Positions 57,823 to 64,000 of a DNA stretch of 64,000 nt are shown here, piece after piece. Made by a program: the position numbers and the translations under genes. Numbering within the stretch: the stretch's first letter is position 1; every line of letters starts with the position of its first letter. Source of the DNA: JBGTSJ01 sp041940305 (GTDB lineage Bacteria; Planctomycetota; Planctomycetia; Planctomycetales; Planctomycetaceae); the NCBI GenBank assembly GCA_041940305.1, contig JBGTSJ010000012.1, positions 143,109 through 207,108 on the forward strand, given 5' to 3'. The notes below the pieces were generated by a model that was given only the letters and a program-made list of their open reading frames with translations, did no database searches and was not told where the DNA came from.

Positions 57823-59359
57823 ACCGATGCCCCACCAGTTCGGCTATCGAGGCAAACTCGTCCTTCAGGTGGCCGTACAGCCGCTGATAGATCGGATACG
57901 CGGCATTGTACAGTTTTTTGTCAGCTGCGTTTGGTGCGGTCGACTCGACGGGCCGAATCGTGGCGGTGCAGGCTTCGACGACGTCTTTGTAGGCGCCGGT
58001 TCCCGCGGCGGCCAGCAGGGCGACGCCGTACGCGGGGCCTTCGTGCGCGTTGGTGACGACCACCTTGTGTCCGTACAGGTCCGCCTGCAGTTGTCGCCAG
58101 AACTTGCTGCGCGCCCCGCCCCCCGAGAGCCGCACTTCGCGCACCGGGATGTTCATCTCCTTGATGATCTCCAGGCTGTCCCGCATCGCATACGTGGCGC
58201 CCTCAATGACTGACCGCGCGAGGTGCGCCTTGCCATGCCGTCGCGAAAGGCCGATCCATGCTCCGCGGGCGTAGGGGTCGGCGTGTGGAGTCCGTTCCCC
58301 GGTGAGGTAAGGCAGAAAGAACAGTCCTTCACTGCCGACAGGGGCGGCCGCCGCGTGGGCGGTGATCAATTCATACGGGTCGACGCGTCGCATTGCGGCT
58401 TCGTCAATCTCAGGGCGACAGAGTTCGTCCCGGTACCATTGCAGGCTGCCGCCGGCGGAGAGCACGACTCCCATCACGTGCCACTTCCCGCGCACTGCAT
58501 GGCAGAACGTGTGCAGTCGGCCCTGCGGATCGATCTGCACTTCGTCGCTGTGGGCGAAGACGACGCCGCTGGTCCCCATCGTGGCCGACACGACGCCGCG
58601 CTTCACGATGCCGTTCCCGACGGCGCCGGCCGCCTGGTCGCCGCCCCCTCCTACGACGGGCACCCCCGCCGCAAGCCCCAACTCGTCCGCTACTGCATGC
58701 GTTACCTGCCCGCTGACTTCCTCCGACTCGAAGACCGGCGGCAGCAGGCCGGGGTCGAGATCCAGCTTCTTCAACAACGGCTGCGACCAGGCCCGCTTCT
58801 TCACGTCCAGCAGCAGGGTCCCTGAGGCGTCGCTGACCTCGGTGGCGAATTCTCCCGTCAGCCGGAAGCGGACGTAGTCCTTCGGCAGCAGCACCTGCAC
58901 GACGCGGTCGAAGTTTCGCTTCTCGTGGTTCCGTAGCCAGAGGATCTTGGGCGCGGTGAAGCCGGTGAGGGCCGGGTTGGCCACCATGCGAATCAGCTTC
59001 TTCCGCCCGCCGGCGCGTTCCTCGATCTCATCGCATTCGGCCTTGGTGCGCTGGTCGTTCCACAGCAGGGCCGGACGGACGACATCGTACGTCTTGTCGA
59101 GGAACACGCTGCCGTGCATCTGGCCGGAAAGCCCGATGCCGCGGACGTCGCCGCGCTTCAAACCCGCCTCATGCACTACCTGCTGCACACTCTTGACGGT
59201 CGCCCGCCACCAGTCCTCCGGGCTCTGCTCCGACCACCCGGGCCGCGGGTTGAACAGCGGATAAGTCTCGGTGGCGGAGGCCAGGATCTTTCCGTCCTCG
59301 CGGATGGCGAGGGTCTTGGTGCCGCTGGTGCCGATGTCGATGCCGAGATAGACGCTCAT
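57821..59359 (-). CDS. xylB: Xylulokinase (FGGY family)
   Basis: This 512-residue protein is an FGGY carbohydrate kinase of the xylulokinase type: YLGIDIGTSGTKTLAI (phosphate-1 motif), GIGLSGQMHGSVFLD, NPALTGFTAPKILWLRNHE, the catalytic Asp in GGGGDQAAGAVGNG, GTSGVVFAH and VRLSGGGARSKFWRQL near the adenosine site. The SGQMHG string and length favour xylulokinase over glycerol or gluconate kinase. It phosphorylates D-xylulose for the pentose phosphate pathway. No xylose isomerase is adjacent. Both ends are flanked by inverted heptamer arrays (57781-57822 and 59383-59425). Confidence 0.93.
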   Translation of the reverse strand: MSVYLGIDIGTSGTKTLAIREDGKILASATETYPLFNPRPGWSEQSPEDWWRATVKSVQQVVHEAGLKRGDVRGIGLSGQMHGSVFLDKTYDVVRPALLWNDQRTKAECDEIEERAGGRKKLIRMVANPALTGFTAPKILWLRNHEKRNFDRVVQVLLPKDYVRFRLTGEFATEVSDASGTLLLDVKKRAWSQPLLKKLDLDPGLLPPVFESEEVSGQVTHAVADELGLAAGVPVVGGGGDQAAGAVGNGIVKRGVVSATMGTSGVVFAHSDEVQIDPQGRLHTFCHAVRGKWHVMGVVLSAGGSLQWYRDELCRPEIDEAAMRRVDPYELITAHAAAAPVGSEGLFFLPYLTGERTPHADPYARGAWIGLSRRHGKAHLARSVIEGATYAMRDSLEIIKEMNIPVREVRLSGGGARSKFWRQLQADLYGHKVVVTNAHEGPAYGVALLAAAGTGAYKDVVEACTATIRPVESTAPNAADKKLYNAAYPIYQRLYGHLKDEFASIAELVGHR

Positions 59360-59382
59360 TGACGCGGGGGGCGGGGGTGGGG

Positions 59383-59425
59383 GTCAGAGGTCAGAGGTCG
59401 GAGGTCGGAGGTCGGAGGTCGGAGG
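59383..59425. repeat. Heptamer array (GTCGGAG/GTCAGAG) upstream of xylB
   Basis: The plus strand reads GTCAGAG twice, then GTCGGAG four times. Read on the minus strand this is CTCCGAC then CTCTGAC, the same units as 57781-57822, in mirror arrangement so that the CTCTGAC variant is nearest the gene at both ends. It ends 24 bp upstream of the xylB start. Confidence 0.8.
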
Positions 59426-59525
59426 TGCAGGTTGGGAGGCTGATTAGATAACGGGAAGGGCCGCAGTGTAACATGCAGTCCGGCTGCTCGACATTCTTCG
59501 TGGCCCTCCCGACACCGCGCCGCTC

Positions 59526-60713
59526 ATGCCGACGACACCGCAACGTACGACCGCCGCATCCCCCCAGAACGGCGCGCCGGAGATCGATCCGACGCAGGGG
59601 CGCGAGCGGATCTTCGAAGCGACGCTCGACTACTTCCTCGGCCCTATTCGCGAGCACCTGCACGACGACTCCGTGACCGAAATCATGGTCAACGGGTTCC
59701 GCGAGGTTTACATCGAACGGGCCGGGCGGCTGGTTCGCACTGACAGCCGGTTCGCCTCGGAGGACGCACTGCGATCGGCCATCCATAACGTGGCCCAGTA
59801 CGTCGGCCGCGAGATCGACGAGGACCGGCCGATCCTCGACGCCCGGCTGCCGGACGGCTCGCGCGTGCACGCGGTGATCCCTCCCAGCGCCCGGCAGGGG
59901 ACGTACCTCACGATCCGGCGTTTCAAGCGGGATATCTACTCGCTGGAGGACTTTCATCGGCTCGGGAGCATCTCGGAATCGGCGATCGAGTTCCTGCAGT
60001 TCTGCGTGCGGTTGCGGAAGAACGTCGTGGTCGCGGGGGGGACCGGCACCGGCAAGACGACGTTCCTCAACGGGCTTTCCACGGCCATCCCGGCCGACGA
60101 GCGGATCGTCGTCATCGAGGACAGCTCCGAACTCAAGCTGGGGCAACCGCACTCGCTGTATCTCGAATCGCAGCAGGCCGACGCATACGGCCGCGGCTCC
60201 GTGACCATTCGCGACCTGTTCAAGGCGTCGCTGCGGATGCGGCCCGACCGCATCATCGTCGGCGAAGTCCGCGGGGGCGAAGCGCTCGACATGGTGCAGT
60301 CGATGATCAGCGGCCACAGCGGCAGCATGACGACCGTGCATGCCACCTCCCCGCGGGACGCCATGGTGCGGTTGGAGACGCTCTCGCTGATGTCGGACGT
60401 CGAGCTGCCGGTTTACGTCGCCCGGGCGCAGTGTGCATCGGCCATCAACATCGTCGTGCAGCTGACCCGCTTCGTGGAGGACGGCTCGCGCAAGGTGACG
60501 CGGATCACCGAGCAACTCGGCCTTGATGACGACAACCGCTACCAGTTCCGCGACCTGTTCGTCTCACGACTGAAGGGGCGCACCAAGGATGACCGGCTGA
60601 TTTCCGAACTGGAGCCGGTTGGCGAGCGGCCGTCCTTCGCCAGCGAGCCGTACGAGCACGGGATGGAGGCGGCCATCAAGCGCACGAAAGCGCTGTGGAC
60701 TCCCCGGCCGTAG
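59526..60713 (+). CDS. cpaF: CpaF/TadA-type secretion ATPase
   Basis: This 395-residue protein belongs to the CpaF/TadA branch of type II/IV secretion ATPases that drive Tad (tight-adherence) pili. It has the N-terminal DDSVTEIMVNG segment typical of CpaF, the Walker A GGTGTGKTTFLNG at about residues 172-184, the Asp-box ERIVVIEDSSEL, the His box MRPDRIIVGEVRGGEALDM and MISGHSGSMTTVHA. ATP hydrolysis would power pilus assembly or secretion. No Tad pilin, TadB/C or CpaB/E genes are adjacent, so the remaining machine must lie elsewhere. The small membrane gene at 60726 begins 12 bp downstream. Confidence 0.93.
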   Translation: MPTTPQRTTAASPQNGAPEIDPTQGRERIFEATLDYFLGPIREHLHDDSVTEIMVNGFREVYIERAGRLVRTDSRFASEDALRSAIHNVAQYVGREIDEDRPILDARLPDGSRVHAVIPPSARQGTYLTIRRFKRDIYSLEDFHRLGSISESAIEFLQFCVRLRKNVVVAGGTGTGKTTFLNGLSTAIPADERIVVIEDSSELKLGQPHSLYLESQQADAYGRGSVTIRDLFKASLRMRPDRIIVGEVRGGEALDMVQSMISGHSGSMTTVHATSPRDAMVRLETLSLMSDVELPVYVARAQCASAINIVVQLTRFVEDGSRKVTRITEQLGLDDDNRYQFRDLFVSRLKGRTKDDRLISELEPVGERPSFASEPYEHGMEAAIKRTKALWTPRP

Positions 60714-60725
60714 CAGGTGCAAGCG

Positions 60726-60953
60726 ATGTCCGTTCCAAAGATGTTGGGAGTCGACCCGCTGACTGCTTTCTGGCGTGCAGTACGACTGTTGTTTCTGATG
60801 TCGTTCGGCGCGCTGTTCGGAATGATGGTTTGCGGCATGACCCCGGCGGGTGATCTGCTCGGAGGACTGCTGGGCTCAATGATCGGCGTCGTTGTTCACA
60901 TGAACACGCGACGAATCCTGTGGGGAGTTTATCGGGCGCTGCGTGAATGGTAG
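60726..60953 (+). CDS. Small membrane protein next to cpaF (hypothetical)
   Basis: This 75-residue protein (ATG 60726) starts with VPKMLGVDPLTAFWRAV, then one or two hydrophobic helices (LLFLMSFGALFGMMVCG; GDLLGGLLGSMIGVVVHM) and a basic end (NTRRILWGVYRALREW). It lies 12 bp after cpaF on the same strand and may be co-transcribed. Its location makes a Tad-linked role possible, but no motif supports one. Confidence 0.6.
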   Translation: MSVPKMLGVDPLTAFWRAVRLLFLMSFGALFGMMVCGMTPAGDLLGGLLGSMIGVVVHMNTRRILWGVYRALREW

Positions 60954-61014
60954 TGTCGTCGCCGCAGTTGCCGTTTCCGATTGAGTCCAGCAACACTCCT
61001 CCTCGATCGAGCCC

Positions 61015-62613
61015 ATGCCGTCCGCACTCGCCTGGCAGGACCACTTCGTCATCGTCGGCTATTGTGCGGCGGTGCTGCTGCTGGGGGCGTGGTTCTCGCG
61101 GCGGCAGGAGACCGATGAGGATTACTTTCTGGGCGGCCGGCGGATGCCGTGGTTCGCGGTCGGCATCAGCGTCATCGCTTCGCTCGTCTCCAGCCTGACG
61201 TATCTCTCGGAACCGGGCGAGGTGTGGAACTCCGGCGTCACTCATATGGCGGGGAAGCTGCTCGCCATCCCTCTTGAGATGGCGTTCGTGTTCCTCGTGT
61301 GCGTCCCGTTCCTGATGCGGTTCGGCTACACCTCGGCCTACGAGTACCTCGGGGAGAGGTTCGGCCCGGGAACGCGGCTGCTGGGCGTCGTGCTGTTTAT
61401 CGCCAACGTGGTGATGTGGATGGGATTCGTCGTGCTCGCATCGTCGCGGGCGCTGGCCCAGGTGAGCGGGATTCCGCTGTGGGTGATCGTCGCGACGGTC
61501 GGCGTCATCGCCACGATCTACACCATGCTGGGCGGCCTGCGCGCCGTGATCTGGACCGATGTGGCTCAGGTCTGCATCCTCATCGGCGGCGGCCTGGTGA
61601 CAATCGCGTACGTTGCGTTCACCACCGACACGTCGCTGCCCGACTGGCTGGCCGACTCGCGGCGGCAGCTGGCGGAGTCCGGCGACACGCACGCGATGCC
61701 GCTGATGAGTTTCGATCCCACCGTCCGCGCAACCGTGCTTACCGTGGCGCTGCATATGTTTGTATGGCACGTCTGCACGCACACCGGCAACCAGATGACG
61801 GTGCAGCGCTACTTCTCGACCACCAGCCTGCGCGCCGCCCTCCGCAGTTTCGTGACGGGTTCGATCTTCGGCGTGGGGATCAACCTGCTGCTGCTCGTCG
61901 TGGGACTGGCGCTGGTCTCGTACTACACGCAGCGAGACGTCGGAGAGGACCTGGGGCTCGACATCTCGAAAGTGCAGCAGAGGGACCTCGTGTTTCCGAC
62001 GTTCGCCGTCCATCGCATGCCGCCGGGCATCGGCGGCGCGATCCTGGCGGCGATGATGGCGGCGGCCATGTCGAGCATCGACTCGGGGATCAATTCGATG
62101 GCCACCGTCGTCTCAATCGAGTGGGACCGGCGGCGGCAATCGGGCGACAGACGCTCACCCGGTGGCCACGTGTCGCGCGGACGATGGCTGACGTTCGTGT
62201 TCGGCGCATTCATCACGGTCGCCGCCTTCGGACTGAACTTCCTGCCCGAGAATCTCGGGATCGTCGCCGCCATGCCGCGAACGTTTAACGCGATCACGGG
62301 ACCGCTCGGAGGACTGTTCTTCATCGGCATGTTTCTGCGGCGGGCCGATGCGCGGGCCGCAATCGTCGGCGCGCTCGCGGGCCTCGTCACCAGCATCGGC
62401 GTAGGCTACTCCGAGCCGATCGGCGGCTGGCTGCACGGCGCGGGCCTGATTTCCAGCCCGTGGCCGCAGTTGAGCTTCACCTGGGTCATGCCCTGCTCGC
62501 TCGCCATGACGCTGCTGACGGCGTTCGCCGTGTCAGCCGTTTGCCCCCGGCGCAAGGACATCGCAGACGGACTATTCTGGCGATCGCGCAAGGCGCCGGA
62601 AGCCCAGGCATAG
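61015..62613 (+). CDS. Sodium:solute symporter family transporter
   Basis: This 532-residue protein has about 13 membrane segments in the SSS (LeuT-fold) pattern. The N-terminal ETDEDYFLGGRRMPWFAVG is typical of the SSS signature start, and the later AAMMAAAMSSIDSGINSMAT segment matches the sodium/solute core helix (TM8-like) with its Ser/Thr residues. It imports a sodium-coupled solute; candidates in this family are sugars, amino acids, urea or vitamins, and the substrate is not determinable here. It starts 61 bp after the small membrane gene, so the two may be read together. Confidence 0.9.
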   Translation: MPSALAWQDHFVIVGYCAAVLLLGAWFSRRQETDEDYFLGGRRMPWFAVGISVIASLVSSLTYLSEPGEVWNSGVTHMAGKLLAIPLEMAFVFLVCVPFLMRFGYTSAYEYLGERFGPGTRLLGVVLFIANVVMWMGFVVLASSRALAQVSGIPLWVIVATVGVIATIYTMLGGLRAVIWTDVAQVCILIGGGLVTIAYVAFTTDTSLPDWLADSRRQLAESGDTHAMPLMSFDPTVRATVLTVALHMFVWHVCTHTGNQMTVQRYFSTTSLRAALRSFVTGSIFGVGINLLLLVVGLALVSYYTQRDVGEDLGLDISKVQQRDLVFPTFAVHRMPPGIGGAILAAMMAAAMSSIDSGINSMATVVSIEWDRRRQSGDRRSPGGHVSRGRWLTFVFGAFITVAAFGLNFLPENLGIVAAMPRTFNAITGPLGGLFFIGMFLRRADARAAIVGALAGLVTSIGVGYSEPIGGWLHGAGLISSPWPQLSFTWVMPCSLAMTLLTAFAVSAVCPRRKDIADGLFWRSRKAPEAQA

Positions 62614-62657
62614 AATCGAATGCCACGCGGCCCTGCATCGCCGCGGCAACGCCCGTG

Positions 62658-63764
62658 CTACCGCTCCGGCCCCATGTCCGGCAGCGGGAACAGCGGGCCG
62701 TGATCGAACTCGGGAAGCGGGTCCTCGGCCTCGGGAGGCTCGTCCCGGCCGGTGACGAGGTTTCGCCATCCGCCCAGCGTCACCTCAATCTGCAGCATCT
62801 GGCCGTAGCGGTCGATCTGCAGAGTGACGTCCTCGCTGGGATTTCGATTGAGCAGTTCGGTCACGAGATCGTTGAACGAGTCGACGGGCGTGTCGTCCAG
62901 GCGACGAATGATGTCCCCACGGAGGATCCCCGCGCGTTCGGCCGCTCCTTCCGGCACGACTTCCATGACCTGGCAGGGATCGAGTGCATGGCATTGGATC
63001 CCCAGGCTGGCGCCGCGCTCCAGAATACGGACGCGCGGCAGGCGCGCCGCCAGAGCCTGGACGTCCTCGGATTTCAGGCCGTTGCCGCGGACGTTGGTGA
63101 TTTCCATCCCCCAGACCCGCGCGCTCCAACTGTCCTCCAGCCGGCCGACGTGCCACAGCCCGTCCACGCCGCCGGTCCAGTCCTCCAGCAGCCAGACGCG
63201 AATGACGGCGGGGGGCAGACCCGGAATCTCGATTCCGTCGCCGGGCGCTCCGAAGAAGATGTTGCCCTGCGTATGTCGGACGTCGTCGAAGTCCACTTTC
63301 CCGCCGAGTTCCCGGATGGCGGCAATCGCCCGTTGTTGCCGCAGCTGCTGGTTCCCGACGAGCACGTTGCGGGCGCGGCTGCTGGCATCGGGGTCATCAG
63401 CGGCGGAGATGCGCTCCAGCGTCCGCTCCGCCTCGTCCGCCAGATCCGGGCAGCCGGCGACGAACATCTGCTCCAGCAGCGCGATGATCTGGGCCGACAC
63501 GTCCGTTTCACTGTCGACCGCCGCCGCCTCGAGCAGCGGCAGGGCGGCTCGGCCAATCTCCCGCAGCCGGCGCACCGCCTGCTGCCGCACCGCAAACTCT
63601 TCCGCAGACAGTTGATGAATGATGCGGCGGGTTGCGTCCGCATCGATCTGCCGGCCGCCCGGCCGCAGGTCAGTCTTGGATTGTGCCCACCCCGGTGCGC
63701 TCGCCAGGAGCGACAGGCAGAAGGCGATCGACCGCATCCAGGATGTCATCCGCGAAAGTTGCAT
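62658..63764 (-). CDS. Exported protein with helical repeats and C-terminal PDZ domain
   Basis: This 368-residue protein has an N-terminal signal peptide (IAFCLSLLASAPGWAQ), a helical region at about residues 38-155 with HEAT-like pairs (RRIIHQLSAEEFAVRQQAVR; LREIGRAALPLLEAAAVD), a beta/LRR-like middle (GNGLKSEDVQALAARLPRVR) and a PDZ domain at about 253-335 (MEVVPEGAAERAGILRGD). No protease catalytic residues are seen, so it is likely a periplasmic adaptor or substrate-binding PDZ protein. Convergent with the symporter gene (44-bp gap). Confidence 0.78.
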   Translation of the reverse strand: MQLSRMTSWMRSIAFCLSLLASAPGWAQSKTDLRPGGRQIDADATRRIIHQLSAEEFAVRQQAVRRLREIGRAALPLLEAAAVDSETDVSAQIIALLEQMFVAGCPDLADEAERTLERISAADDPDASSRARNVLVGNQQLRQQRAIAAIRELGGKVDFDDVRHTQGNIFFGAPGDGIEIPGLPPAVIRVWLLEDWTGGVDGLWHVGRLEDSWSARVWGMEITNVRGNGLKSEDVQALAARLPRVRILERGASLGIQCHALDPCQVMEVVPEGAAERAGILRGDIIRRLDDTPVDSFNDLVTELLNRNPSEDVTLQIDRYGQMLQIEVTLGGWRNLVTGRDEPPEAEDPLPEFDHGPLFPLPDMGPER

Positions 63765-64000
63765 GAATCAGGCTGCAGGCCAGGTGCGCGGGGGCGGGCG
63801 CGGTAATTCGACGGAATCAATCTTGGCACATTGACGGCGCGTCCGCCAGACCAATGACGTGCCGTCGGAGCGGGCCGCCGGAGCGGTCGTTCCGCACCTC
63901 CGGTCGACTCCGGACCCCTTCCGTCCCGTACCGAGCGACATCCATACCAGGGCTTTCGCTTAGTTCCGATAGCCGAGTTTGGTGAACAGTCGCAAGGGAT

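Noticed and set aside
1..64000. tRNA, rRNA, CRISPR or prophage/IS content
   Set aside because: I looked for T-loop (GGTTCGANTCC-like) strings, regularly spaced identical repeats and transposase motifs (DDE, IS ends) and saw none. A covariance-model scan would be decisive.

Overview
The window reads as a single contiguous piece of a high-G+C bacterial chromosome with no phage, plasmid, rRNA or CRISPR signature and no recognisable tRNA gene. The gene content points to a planctomycete of the Planctomycetaceae type: a cluster of BatA/von Willebrand A (VWA) membrane proteins next to a giant DUF4175-like protein, several Tat-exported metabolic proteins (sugar-phosphate-isomerase-like, nitrilase-like, aldo/keto reductase), exported SBP56, many weak or absent Shine-Dalgarno sites, and frequent GTG starts. 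This taxonomic call is inference from family content, not from a marker gene.

Layout. 258-7386 (+): a three-gene island of alpha-E protein, transglutaminase/putative amidoligase (DUF2126) fusion, and circularly permuted ATP-grasp/alpha-E fusion; together a predicted but biochemically uncharacterised peptide-bond-forming system. 7479-15784: membrane proteins, a DUF4126 protein, a pair of amidohydrolase-fold proteins (one intact, one with a degenerate metal site), a D-aminoacylase-like/beta-lactamase-like fusion and a CNNM/CorC-type protein. 15936-19630 (-): an operon of a divergent Gfo/Idh/MocA protein, an exported amidohydrolase and exported SBP56 (methanethiol-oxidase family). 19737-28568: a TIGR00300 (LOR/SDH, ornithine-cyclodeaminase-like) enzyme, a coiled-coil membrane protein, KDG-kinase-type sugar kinase, an OYE-type flavin oxidoreductase, GNAT and ASCH proteins and an rRNA-type methyltransferase.

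28552-43965 (-) is the most distinctive block: three large VWA/BatA-type membrane proteins, a Tat-exported nitrilase, a 1330-residue DUF4175-like protein with about 650 residues of disordered sequence, and a lipoprotein that I read as five tandem NTF2-like units. 44222-52966 holds an aldo/keto reductase with two tiny membrane proteins, a squalene-cyclase-like toroid fused to a beta-helix, AIM24, a thioredoxin-like exported protein, and a CpsB-type phosphatase next to a polysaccharide flippase. 53134-63764 has a GspF/PilC-like protein, MOSC, quinone reductase, MobA, UbiX, xylulokinase, a CpaF ATPase, a sodium:solute symporter and a PDZ protein.

Between the genes runs a second layer of structure: at least five intergenic gaps carry imperfect inverted repeats built from short units with a 7- to about 10-nt period, always with the best-conserved sequence at the outer ends and divergence toward the middle. 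Two of these sit nested in one gap, one set of heptamer arrays brackets the xylulokinase gene, and one sequence type occurs at two loci 40 kb apart. I regard these arrays, the alpha-E/amidoligase island and the VWA/DUF4175/lipoprotein block as the most worthwhile leads.
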